DNA of 64,000 nucleotides from Flabesymbios commensalis (taxonomy: Eukaryota > Annelida > Polychaeta > Terebellida > Flabelligeridae): NCBI GenBank assembly GCA_964017125.1, contig OZ024908.1:58447402-58511401 (forward strand), in the 5' to 3' direction. Positions within the stretch are counted from its first letter, which is position 1; every line of letters starts with the position of its first letter. Below are positions 44,553-57,100 of the stretch, piece after piece. The notes under the pieces are model-generated. The model did not search any database and was not told the origin of the DNA. It saw nothing but the letters and a program-made list of their open reading frames with translations. Position numbers and translations under genes: made by a program.

Positions 44553-44858
44553 AAAATGAAATGAATCGGGTTTTAAGCCACCTTTGTGCACATATAGGCT
44601 AAACTGGGCCAGGAGAACCTCCTGAGGATGGTGAGATGACACTGTCCTCCAGACACAGGATTCGAAATTCGAGCCCTGGCGGTCTGAGGTCGAGCACGCT
44701 ATCTCTCGGTCACGGAGGCTCCCCACAATACTAACTTTCACACGTGGATGGGGAGGAAACATTTTTGTTTCTTTCAAACCGCCGAGACCGGGAACCGAAC
44801 CCCGAGCTCTGGCGTGAAAGGCAGCGGTGCTAACCACTACCCTAGGGCCACCGCCCTG
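44553..44858 (-). mobile_element. SINE with two tRNA-like heads, best-preserved copy
   Basis: On the minus strand head 1 reads GGCCCTAGGGTAGTGGTTAG, CACCGCTGCCTTTCACGC and GGGGTTCGGTTCCC. It is a convincing tRNA-derived A/B-box pair, most like tRNA-Glu or Val. Head 2 has CCTCCGTGACCGAGAGATAG and GGGCTCGAATTTCGAATCC. The tail is CCGATTCATTTCATTTTC. Confidence 0.85.
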
Positions 44859-44887
44859 ATTTGGTAGAACACGTGCAGTATAGTTCT

Positions 44888-44997
44888 CCCTGCAAACACG
44901 ATACATTGAAGCAATAATGGTTTAATGTTGGGCAGACGGTCGCAGATGGTGGCCCAAGATTAAACCATTACTGTTTCAATGTGTCGTGTTTGCTGCG
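44888..44997. mobile_element. Hairpin element H family, third arm subtype
   Basis: CCCTGCAAACACGATACATT / AATGTGTCGTGTTTGCTG ends. Inner arms GAAGCAATAATGGTTTAATG and TTAAACCATTACTGTTTC, centre GACGGTCGCAGATGG. Confidence 0.82.
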
Positions 44998-45014
44998 CTG
45001 GATATACCATAACA

Positions 45015-45151
45015 CAACAGACACAAGGCATTGAATCAATGTAAATTTAACGTTCGTCCACAGACTACCACGCTGGACCAATGGTAAACACAGACTACCA
45101 CGCTGGACCAATGGTAAACCAATATAGATTCAACGTCTTGTGTCTGCTGGG
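45015..45151. mobile_element. Hairpin element H family with a tandemly duplicated centre
   Basis: AACAGACACAAGGCATTGAA / AACGTCTTGTGTCTGCTGGG ends. A ~28-base block containing AGACTACCACGCTGGACCAA occurs twice head to tail in the middle. Confidence 0.82.
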
Positions 45152-45589
45152 AAGTAGCGTGTATCCAAAATATAAATTAAGCCAGCATTGGCTCAATATC
45201 TCGTGCTTGCTGGATTGGGTATAACAGTATGGATGTATTTGTTGTACAGACTAGCTACATGCAGGACGTAACATGCAGGTTCTTGACTGTAACGTTACTC
45301 TCACATGATATAAACAGGTATGCCGTTGAATACATCCAAATAAAACTACCTATTTTATTAATATTAAATATTTGAATGTGTTTGAAATGCTTATTCCGTA
45401 AAGCGCTAAACAAAAGTGTGTCTTATTATTTATTCCATGATATGGTGTGTATCAATTTTCAATTACATGCAAAACAGTCATCATCATGATCATGTATATG
45501 AATAGGGCCTACTATGCACGGTCGGCTGCTACCATGTTATGTAACGTTAGTTCTACTATAATAATATCCAAAGGCATGACGTGTACAAT

Positions 45590-45750
45590 ACTGCCTATGG
45601 TACTGTACACTATAAAAAAACATTAAGGTCATTCGAAATAAGAGTAGGGCATAGTCCCGGCTTCGGGCTTCCTTTTGTCGCTATATTGTCATGATTGTGC
45701 AGAAAGTGACGTAAAACAATATTCACTCACTCACTCACTCCTATTATATT
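45590..45750 (+). repeat. Dispersed repeat (SINE/LINE 3'-end-like) with (TCAC)n tail
   Basis: TACAATACTGCCTATGGTAC, AGAGTAGGGCATAGTCCCGG, GTGACGTAAAACAATATTCA, then (CTCA)n. Inverse counterpart of 33,790-33,965. Confidence 0.65.
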
Positions 45751-45849
45751 CTCAGCATCAAATCTAATAATTAGTTTTTTACCCACTTGAAGTTGTTTCT
45801 CGCTATCCCACAACTCCAAGTGGGTAAGCATTTCATATAATTATGTTAA

Positions 45850-46073
45850 CCCCTACAGCGCGCGACCGACCTCGCTGACGTCTGTAGACGACAGATTCTG
45901 ACGTCTAAAAGTCGATCCCCGCACTGTAAGAGTAAACATATTTATAATGGCCGTAGACCTATAACATAGGTATTCAAATGAATCAGAAAGAGCTGACTAG
46001 GACAATTATGATGATTTCAAATTAAAAAAACCTTTGTCCAAGGTTTCCATAAACAAATTCAGCGCTTTAAGGG
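45850..46073 (+). mobile_element. MITE family B copy
   Basis: TTAA (45846-45849) then CCCCTACAGCGCGCGACCG, a GACGTCTGTAGACGAC core, GACCTATAACATAGGTATTC, and the end TCAGCGCTTTAAGGG. A family A hairpin remnant (CCCACTTGAAGTTGT / ACAACTCCAAGTGGG) precedes it at 45,780-45,835. Confidence 0.83.
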
Positions 46074-46723
46074 TGTAAATTTAGATTGTGATAATAATGC
46101 CAATATAATGTATTTGGTTGGTTCCGCCTTGTGATCAAATGACATTAATAGGGCTCAAATGTCCCAAGTCGGGCCTCAAATCAGCACACTCCTCTTTGAT
46201 CGCACGATTTGTTGAATGATTACCGTGACCATGGGGATAAAATGTAAACTCGGCTGATGAGTCTTCTTCCTTATCATCATAAAGCTGACCATCTACCATT
46301 TGTTACACTATGTAAATTGAATCCCATTGTGACGATGTATGAACCATTTCCCTAACATATCATTATCGATTAATAACTCATTTCAAATAAAAATGTTTTT
46401 TTTTCTGAAATAAACTTCCTAGGTTTCCAATCCCGAAATCTTAATTTGCTCAGCTAACGTAAAGAACAATCCAGTGGAAAATGAGGCAAAAGAATGTGGC
46501 ACACTGTATTCGAATCCGGATCTAAACGGATTCTGGAGACCAAATACCTGACAAATCCGCCATTGAGTTCAAATTTAAAAAAACCTAGACATATACGTAA
46601 CGTACGATTCCACAATAGGCCTATATGAATAAGAATATACTTATGACGGGGCAAGGCAAAATCAACTGACACAATCGACAAGTCAATAGGGGTTGCGGAC
46701 ATACATTTACAATTTAATATTAA

Positions 46724-46966
46724 CACTTTGAACCCTCACGATGCATTAAAGCATCATTTTACATCCCTGAAAACAGACTTAATTTTTCTACAACAAGGGT
46801 TTTAGAACGAAAATTGCCATGAAACTGGTTTACCAATACATGACCATTTTCTTTAATTTTTAAACCATATCAAATCATCTTCATCCACTACAAGTCGTGA
46901 ATTGCGACAGCAATTCGCGGCTTGTAGTGGATGAAGATGGCAAAGGTGAATTCAGGCCTGAAAGGG
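46724..46966 (+). mobile_element. piggyBac-like MITE family C
   Basis: TTAA (46720-46723), CACTTTGAACCCTCACGATG, the long internal hairpin CATCTTCATCCACTACAAGT / CTTGTAGTGGATGAAGATGG, end GGCCTGAAAGGG and TTAA (46967-46970). A second copy starts at 59994. Confidence 0.78.
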
Positions 46967-47332
46967 TTAAGATGACACATTATTATGATGGTCATAATGA
47001 TCATGATACACGGTACCAGCATCCTTATCATCCCAAATTTGTGATCATAATATGTCCACACATTGCAGTTGTCATCACCATAAACTAGACGGCGGGGTTT
47101 CGTGGTTATAGGCTACTAACCTTCACAATAGTATTTCTAACAAGATTGACACAATCATGATAAAATAAATTTCATTCAAGAGGTGAATTGTGGTGGTCAG
47201 TAATGAGTAACTCACGTCCTGGGAGGACCGAAAAGAGGTATGTGTTATTCATGTTACTTGTTGGCGTTGTTGCACAATGTTATACATGTACCGGGTACTT
47301 GCAAATGATTACCGCATCACGACTTCAGCCGT

Positions 47333-47722
47333 GATCAGGAAAAAAAAACACTTTATACGTCATTTACCGGAAATGACTTTTTTCAAAAAAACATATATTT
47401 ATTGCACTAAGAATTAGTTGGGAAAATTTTGTGTCTCATTTTCTGACCATTGTCGAGATATTGCCCGTCAAAATCTCCGGGTTTTTTAAATTTGCAGGAA
47501 TAGATCTGGAAAAACACATTCTAGTATATTCTGATCAGGGGGGACACATTTTTTCCGGCCCATTCTGACAGGAGTATTCTGATCAGGAAAAAACACACAT
47601 TTTTTTCAGGAGAAAGACATAAAATACATTATATTATGTTTCCTAGAAAAAATGTGTTCTTCCTGGTCAGAATATACTAAAATGTGTTTTTCCTGAAAAT
47701 AATGTGTTCTTCCTGATCAGCA
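47333..47722. repeat. Nested inverted repeats upstream of the transporter gene
   Basis: CTGGAAAAACACATTCTAGT plus ATATTCTGATCAGG (47,508-47,541) pairs with CCTGGTCAGAATATACT plus AAAATGTGTTTTTCC (47,661-47,693). Outer GATCAGGAAAAAAAAACAC (about 47,334) pairs with GTGTTCTTCCTGATCAG (about 47,703). It ends ~160 bases before the start codon. Confidence 0.7.
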
Positions 47723-47881
47723 AAGATATGTGGGATAAAGAAATAGAAATATGTGTCACTCAAAATAACCATATTTGTGCATATAATATCACTTATTGTA
47801 AGTCAAAATAGCCGTACATGGTCTTACGTCATGAACTCAAACTTCAAAGTCTTTTAACTCAAAACGATTTTTTTGGATAAA

Positions 47882-48116
47882 ATGTGTTTTGCTTCGTCAA
47901 GATATAGTCGGAGGATGTACGACTGTAAGGAGAAGAGCAGAAGCAGATGTCAGAATGTTCAGGTTGCCCTCGCCGGCCTGATCCTGCACAGCATCCCGGT
48001 GGGATGCAATCTTTGTTACGGAGTGATCCTGCCGTTCGTTGTTGACAAATTTGAAGTGGGTGTCACCACAGCATCCTGGGTGGGATCCGCGCAGTCTTTT
48101 CTACTATTTGCCATGG
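47882..48116 (+). CDS. MCT-like coding exon 1 (residues 1-79)
   Basis: It starts at ATG 47882, carries a basic N-terminus (SRYSRRMYDCKEKSRSR), TM1 and most of TM2, and ends in FAMG at GTGAGT. A hairpin MITE begins 11 bases after the exon end. The short frames overlapping its 3' end are shadows that run into the hairpin. Confidence 0.8.
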
Positions 48117-51100
48117 GTGAGTGTTAACCCCGCAAACATGAGACAGCTTTCCAATGTTGGACCAATGCTGGGCCACCGTCGTAGACGGTGGACCAACATT
48201 GGTCCAGCATTGGGTCGATGTCTTATGTTTGTATTGACATATTAACCCTGACAACGCTGAATAATCTTTGTTTAAACAATGGAGATTTTTTGACAATGGG
48301 TTTCTTGAAATCATGATAAATGTCTTGGTTCATACTGGTTCATTTGAATACCTATATGTTATGGGTCTACGACAATTATAAATATTTTAGTTCTTTCATT
48401 GCGGGGATCGTCTTTTTATACGTCCAAAGTTTAAATACGATCTCCGCGCTCAAAGGGTTATTAAAAAAAGTTCCCCATGTATACTGAGCACTTCCAACAT
48501 GTTTAAATGCACTTTGAAAATAACATTTTATGTAAAACATGTTTAACCTTTGTTAGCATGATGAGGGGGATAAGTGTGATTGTTATTAGCACTAACACAC
48601 ATCATTAAAAATACTTTTTTAAGACATTTGAAGCAGTTTTACAGCATAACGTCAGCCTGTCGAGGTCGTGACTATGTCGTACTCTTACATAAATATGCTT
48701 AAATGGTATGGTATTTAAATTGCACAGCGCAATGCATTTTGATTTTGTTCGACTCTCTAATCAGCCGATAAATGTCTGATTTTAAATATTTAGTGATGAT
48801 TAGTTGAATACACATCCTCAATAAATCATCTTAACCATACTATGCGATGACCAAATACTGCGTTTGCCATTTACTGTGAAGAAAGTAAGATATAATCGCC
48901 TAAAATGTGATTGAAGTGATAACAAGATAATATTTGAAAAGTTGGAATCAGTCATTTACTTTATGCATGAATGGTGTCCCCAAGGGTAACTTGGACTTGC
49001 TTTAAAATTAGGCGGACCCTGTCAATGATAACCATATACATGTTATGCACTATTGACAGGTTACCTTGTCAAAAATGTATGTACAAATCCTGCTACAATA
49101 TTGTGGGCGTAAACTCACCCTCGGGTTGACGGCTTCCCACTGACGCCATGAATGATACTCTTAAGATCTTCACGTCTACCCAAAAATTAGCATACATGTA
49201 TTTCGGGTTCAGTCTAGAAGACTCTCATGCAGCTACTCTGTGAGTGGTACATCTCCATGATATCAGCGTGCCATCAGATGTAAATGTATGCTGGTCGGTC
49301 CTTCATTAAAACTCTGAAACATGTGACAAAACAACAACAATGTTGGGTCAATCTCTATGATTAATGTAGGCATACATTCAGATTACTTCAAAGTAAAACA
49401 TGTCGAAAGTTGTTGTGACTAGCAGGGTCACCATGTCAGTAGTGTAGGATATGGGCTACAACCACCCTACATTCACCCTCACCCACACTACATGAAATGA
49501 AATGTTAACAGCGAAAAATTAGGGATGCACTTTATATTTTGACCCCCAAACCTGGCTTAAACGTTGAAACATGTTTTTTTATTAGAAAATATTCCAAATC
49601 GACAACACACCAAGCTAGTTAACATGGTCAATGGAAACGATTTAATAAAACATAAATATTGGCCATATCTATATTTGACCTATATATGTTTAAACTGAGT
49701 TGTATTTAGATTTCTTTCATGGCATATATATTTTTTAATGCGAGAATATTGCAGCCTTCTTTTTGAAAATGTTGTATTTAGACTGGGCTGAAATATAAAA
49801 TATTGAATTTGCTCGATATTGGAATGCAAATTATTTTTCCGCTTGTTTTTATATAATTTGGATGTGCTAAATGCGAATATGTCGATTAACATTCTATCTT
49901 TGGTGTCATTCACATGCATGTTCATTTTCAAATAAGCCAAATAATAAATTGCCGCCAAAACCTAATTATAATTATGTTCTATATTTTGCTACATATTATT
50001 GCACGATTTCTGGTTTCTGCATTGAGTTGATGAATTTATGATAAATTTATATATCATGTTTTTCAATCAAAATAACCTATATTTCACCTTCAAGTTCAAA
50101 ATGGTTACCGGCAACACACAAATAAAAGCTGTTTTTAGGCACGTGAACTATAATATCATAAACAACATTTGTTCAATAGAAAACTAAAATTAGACTACGT
50201 AATACGGCAGATTAGGTGGCAAGGTATTCAAAACTGTGTTTAATCACAGAATATTTAGGCTTGGCCGTAGGCCGTAGCCTATTAAGTTTATTTTGCCTGA
50301 GTTTGTGTCTTATTTAGGGAACGAGGGGTGCTGTGTGTGGAAAACGGTTGACATTTCTATAAATCAGTCCTTATGAACATGTGAAATATAATGCTTCAGG
50401 TCCTTAGGTTACGTACTTTTGTCTTTAACAAGTGTTCAGAAAAAAATATTCACGATTATATTTGTTGTTAAGAGCTTAAAGGGTTTTAGACGGTGGCCCA
50501 GCATTACATCAGCATTGAGTCAATGTATTGTTTTATCTGGTGTTTCTGGCACCGGGATGCAAAACGTCACCCGCATAATGCAGCAGTCAGAAAACACGGT
50601 AAAATCACTCAATGCTGTTTCAATGACGGGCCAGCGTCGAAGACTGTGTGTCAACATAGAAACAGCATTGGGTCAATGCCACGTGTTAGCGCACAGTATA
50701 CAGCAGACCCAGTGATGGATTAGTGTTGGGCCAGCGTCGTAGACGATTGACCGGCATTGAACCATTAATGGGCTGCGACGCTGGCTCAACATTGAACCGA
50801 AATTTAGTGGCTAGGCCTACATCTTCTGTACGAGTTACATCGTAGGCACGTATTGAATTAATGTTGGCCAGCACCGGCGATAGAAAGAATACAAGTTGAA
50901 GATAATATTTGAACTTGTCTCCTTGGTTCTTTCCTTAATTATATCCTGGACATTTAGGATTATGGGGAAGACCAATACAGTGTTATGTTCAGAAAATATT
51001 AGGCCGATTTTTTGTCCATAGCACTCAAACAGACTAAAGCCGGGAACTCCTTTTCTGGTCTAACATGCTTTGATGTGCTTAGTATTTAAAATGACGTCAA

Positions 51101-54100
51101 TATTGTATTAGTTAATAATTAAATTGGCGTGCATCTTGGATTTTATGAAAAAAACTATAGGTCAGACAATAAACAATGAACATCAGAAATGTTTTTTCTC
51201 GGCCCCAAGCCATACAAAATAAAAAATGAGCAATTTCGAGCTACAAATGAAAAATGTTGAATTTTGATAGTTACTTTGCTTCTTGTTCATAGTGCACACG
51301 ATTTCGTAGATCATTTAAAAGAATTGGCTAACCTGTTTGTAAATAATCAAGACGATGTCATTGATAGCGAAGCTCACACTTTAGATAATAATTATTTACC
51401 AGATAATGTTGTTGACGAGTTAAATGATGTAATTACGGTAGACGAGGTAAAGTTTGCAATTAGTAATTTAAAACTCGGCAAGTCAGCCGGACCTGATCAA
51501 CTTATTAATGAGTTATACGTACACAGTGGTGAAGCTTTGGTAATACATATTACTACATTATTAAATATAATATTCTCTACTGGTAAATTTCCAGAAATCT
51601 GGAGAGACGGGTTAATTCTTCCAATACACAAGAAAAATGAGGTAAATGATGTTATTAATTATAGAGGAGTTACTCTTCTTGGTACTTTAGGCAAGCTTTT
51701 TACCGCCCTTCTCAATAATAGATTACAATTTTGGGCAGAGTCACATTCTGTGTATGTGGAGGCTCAGAAGGGTTTCAGAAGAGGACGCTCTACAACAGAC
51801 AGTATTTTCATTTTGCACTCGATAATAAATAGCTTAATAAGCCAGAACAAAAAATTGTATTGTGCATTTTTTAGATTTGCGACTGTGTGGATCGCAATAG
51901 TCTATGGGGGAAACGTGTTAGTATTGTATCGAGTACAATATTATACATAATATGTATGAAGCTGTAAAATCTCGCGTTAAAAATCATAATAAAGTTTCAG
52001 TATTTAGCAGCCATATTGGCGTACATCAAGGAGATCCATTGTCGCCTTTTCTATTTTCAATGTTTATTAACGATTTAGAAGAGAATGTGCGTGTGAAAGG
52101 TTGTTCAGGCTTAACAATTAGCGATCTAAAATTATGGTTAATGTTATATGCCGACGATACCGTTATTTTATCGGAAACCTCCGCCGGGTTACAAGAAAGT
52201 CTGGATGTAATGTACGATTACTGTGAGCAATGGAAATTATGTTGAATTTAGATAAATCTAAAATAGTGGTTTTCAGAAAAGGCGGTCAGCTTGGTAGAGA
52301 TGACCATTAGTTTTATGGAGACTCGTATATTGATGTTTTGAATTTTTTTAATTATCTAGGTGTAACGCTATCATAGGCCTATACTGGCAATTTTGCTGTC
52401 ACCCAACAGACATTGACATCACAAGCCACGCAGGCTGTATTCAGTCTACAAAAAGCAACGTTCAGTCTCTATAACCCCGATGCTAATTTCATGTGCTCTC
52501 TTTTTGATAAACTTGTTTCACCTATTTTATATTACGGGTGCGAAGTGTGGGGTCTCCATAAAGCCGAAGCAGTAGAACAAGTACATTCACGGTATTGCAA
52601 AACTGTATTACGCTTTAAATCCAACACAGCTACTTTGTTTACGGTGAGCTCGACAGAGCCCCTCTTATAATTGAACGTCATTTGAGAATAATTGAAAATA
52701 TTGGTCAAAAAATATATCCATGAAACTTAATCCACTAGCATGTTCTATGTAGGCCTACAGGTCTATGTATGCAATAATGTGAAATGCAGAGATATGTTGT
52801 CAATTGGGTCTCATTTGTCCAAAAGTTATTGAATGATCTGGGTTTGTAACAAGTGTGGCAGCAACAGAATTGCGGCGATACTAACTTATACTAACCATTT
52901 CTTACAATCATGGGTCTCTGATGTTAATAATAGTGAGACGGCCACGTTCAACAAACATTTCCGGATGACGCCAAATTATAGCGTTATACTTGAGAAAATA
53001 AACATTAATAAATATAAATACTGTTTTCCGAAATTCATCAATTTAGCCGTTGTTGTTGGCAGATGGCACAAGCTCAGACTAATACCATTTAATGAAAGAT
53101 TATGTATTGCATATGATACTCAACAGCTTGAAGATGAATACCACTTTATTTTAGACTGTAAAATGTACCACGATCTCCGTCAGAAATATATTCCAAAATT
53201 TTATTGGAAAAAACTTTCAATGGAGGACTCGAGAAAAAAAATAAGCAACAAACTATGTAAGGCCATTTTGAGTAATAACACTATGCCTGTTTCTGTTGAC
53301 TTTACCACGCTGACATAGTTGATAATACTACCTTCTGTGTCTAATTGTTCACCGTGCAATTTTTATTTGAGACGAAAATAGTTTAATAGCCTATATTATG
53401 GGTGATATTTTTCATGCACCACCATAAATCTAGACCCTTCTTCATCTGCTGGTTATTTCTGTGTAGTTAAACGTCGGTACCCTATGGACCATGTAATTAA
53501 GTATATTGTTATTATTTTCATGTATCTTATGTATTTGTCATCGAAAATAAAGATACGCACAAGCACGACAGCAGATGTGTTTATTTCTCGTTTTCTTTCA
53601 ACGTATTTGCACGATGGCGAGCCTGTTATGATGCTGGTACCTACACAGCGTTCACCAGATGCTGTTTTCGTTTTCTTATGAACATGGTCAACCTGTCAGT
53701 AGTGCATGCCAATTACTTAGCGTCAAACACATAGTCAGGTTCAGTATGTTGAAAAAAAAAGTTTCGTGGGACGTGTCTGTTAATTTTGATCTTCTACATT
53801 TTCTATACTTTAGAGTGTTCTGAGTCGAAAAATTGATGTTTCCATTTTTTTCAAAAAAAAAGAAAATAGCCGCCATTTTGTTTTTCAAAATGGCCGCCAT
53901 AGAAACACTTCTCATACATTATATCAGCTTCCAAGTGAGCTACAGTCGCAAAATTAAAACATACATTTTCGCACATGACATATCCATGATTCATAACACT
54001 TAAAAAGGCATAAAAACTGTTATTGCAATTATGTATCATTTTGATATAATACTTGGCCTTATATAAAGGAAATATGCTTTTATTGTCCAGTTGACATGTC

Positions 54101-57100
54101 TACATATTGTTGTAATGTATAATATTGTAGAAACAAGGTAAAGGTGACCTAACCTTGGTTTGTTACATATACAATGCTTTTTTGATGTTTCTTATATATT
54201 TTTTTTGTGCTGAATTCAAATTTGATAAGTGTCAGGTTGAAAATTTTGGGCATTTTTGTAAATTCAAGGTTAAAGATCAATTTGTCTAGATCGATTCTGT
54301 CTAGAAAATCCATTTCTGGTATTATTTTGGTGATTTGAGGTGATCATCAAGGCCAATTTCAAGGTCAAATATGATTTTAACATAAATGCTACAAATTGGA
54401 GCACATATATGAAACATTGTTTTGGTGTCATTTTGACTGGATTATCTGATTTTAGTTTGGTTAGACATCATTAAAGTGAAATGAGCAGATGATGAGTAGC
54501 CGCTAAAGGGTGATGGAGAGACTTTAAAGTGCGACTGAGTGTGCTAAAAGGTGGTGGGGGCATTAAAGGGCTGTGGAACGGCGTTAGAGGGCGAAGAGGA
54601 AGCAGTAAATAACAATGGAAATACGTTATCGGGCGATGGGGCGGAGTTAACGTGGATGTATAGGCGCTTAAGGACCAGGAGAAGGTGTTTAAGGTGATAG
54701 AGAGGTGTTAAATGGTGACAGAGAGCCGTCAAGGTCGACGGAAAGTGTTAAAGGACGAAGAAAAAGTGTTAAAGTTTTATGGAGATGCATTAAAGTGAGA
54801 GGCGTTAAATGGTGATGGGGAGGCGATGGCGAAGCGTTAAATGGCGACGGAGATGCATTAAAGGATGGTAAAAAGATTTTAAAAACAACGCAGAGGCGCT
54901 ATATAGAAAGGCGTTAAAGAGCAAATAAAAATGACAAAGGTCAATGCAGAAGCTTTGAAGGACAATGGAGAGGCGTTAAAAGGCTCCACAGAGGCGCTAA
55001 ATAGCGATGGGGAGGCTTTCAAGGGCAATGAGGAGGCGTTCAGTTTGAAGAAGATGCATTAAAGGGCGACAGGCAGGCTTTCAATTGCAACAAAGAGGCG
55101 TTAAACTAAAACTACGTTCAGGGTGAATAAGAGATGTTGAAGAACTACGTAAAGGCCTTCAATTGCAATAAAGAGGTGTTAAGCTAAACACACTACGAAG
55201 ACGCATACTATATATATAAGGGGAGATGTCAATATTGTTAAAGTGCGACGTGAGTGTGTTTCCATTGGCCTTCAATGTATCTGCATCGCCCTTTGACGCA
55301 ACCCCATTGTCATTTAACGGTTCTTCATTGCCCTTTAACGCCTCCTCATTTTCCATTAAAGCCTCCTCATCACCATTTGATTTAAAACCAACACAACTAA
55401 ACTAGGTATTACATAGGTCTATGTGCTCCGATTTGTAGCATATAGTAAGTAAGTAAATCATTTATTCAAGTCTCTTATATTACAAAGAACACTCAGAGTT
55501 TGAGTTGCGAGAGACACATACTAAAATATATGTTGACCTAGAAATTGACCTTTTGACCCTAATGGTAACCCAAAATCAACGAAATAATAGAAGAGATGGA
55601 TTCTTCAGTCAAAATCTGATGAAACAGAGGTATTACACAATCATGTTCCTAGCTATATTTGCTAAAAATAATATTTCCTTTACTTGACCTTGAATCCACA
55701 CATATACAGAGAAACTGACCTTTTTATCTTGAAAAGACCTTTCATCATCAAAATAGTACCATCCCCAAACCAGAATGAGTCCGACACAGGTTCAATGGGT
55801 AGGTCAAGCAACTCACCGAGATTCATCAACTAAAATGATGCGACATTGGGTGGCGTCTCGGAGTTATGACCCATTTGGGGATGATTAGCTACCAAAGTCC
55901 ACAGCTGCTTGTGATTGCCAGGTCCATGTAACTATGGTATATAAGTCCATTTGGTCAGTCAGGCTGATTATATCCAGTGCAAATGAGAGGAAGTTGGTCT
56001 CACAGATCTGTTAATTAGTCCAACGACCAATATACAGACCTGTTGTGTCAACCCACATATACAAACTGCACAGCACTCGCACTGCATATAATAAAAAAAT
56101 GAGCCCCGGTTGGCCTCCTCTAAAAATAATAATTATTATATAACTAAAATAATAAAAATCTTCTGTCTGATTGCTAAAGGGTACCATGGCTCCTCCAGAG
56201 ATAATACAGGTCTCGCATCAGTGCTCGAATATGATTTAGAACATATTTATGCTACAAATACCTCTTTTGGGTGTGAATATGACTGTATAACCTAATTCTC
56301 TTCATATGATTAAACATGCCCAAGGTGAAAAGATCAAGGCGTTAAAGAGCGACGGATAAGCTTTAATGGTCGATGAGGAAAATTAGAAGGCATTAAAGAG
56401 CAATAAAGATGCATATTAAAGGGCATGGGGAGGCGTTAAAGGGCTATGAAGATGCGTTACAGTGCGACTAGGTGTGTCATAAGGTGGCTGAGAGGCTATG
56501 AAGAGACGCTAAAGGGCAACAAGGAATTATTAAATGACAATAGGAGGGCGATGGAGAAGCATTAAAGGGCGATGGAAACACACTTTTGTCGCATTTTATG
56601 CGTCTCCGTAGCGCTCTTTGTTTAAAGCCTCTTCTTTGCAATTGAAGGCCTTCCCATCGCCCTTTAACGCTTCTTCTTCGTTCTGAATGTGCTTTTAGTT
56701 TAACGCCTCTTCGTTGCAATTGCAGGCTTTTACGTCACCCTTTTAGGCCTCTTCTTCGCCCTGAACGCGTCTCCATTGCTCTTTAACGCTGTCACCTTTT
56801 AACGCCTCTCCATCGATATTTAACGCCTTCCCATCGCCATTTGACGCCTCTGTGGTACCTTTTAGCACCTATCTATTGCTATTCAATGCCTCTGGGTCTA
56901 CCTTTATAATTTTGTTGTCCTTTAACGCCTTTCCGTCGCCGTTTAGTGCCTATTCGTTGCCATTTAAAGCCTTTCCGTCATCCTTTAACGCATCTTCATC
57001 GCTATTTAGCTCCTCTTCATTGCCATTAACGCATTCACCTCACCCTTAAACGCATACACATTGCTTTTAACGCTTTTTCATCGTCACTTAACACTTCCTA

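Noticed and set aside
46454-46726. 90-codon antisense frame
   Set aside because: No family resemblance; it ends at a MITE boundary and is probably chance.
47873-47881. Extending the transporter upstream to the TTG at 47873
   Set aside because: A non-ATG start is unlikely in an animal gene and ATG 47882 follows immediately with A at -3.
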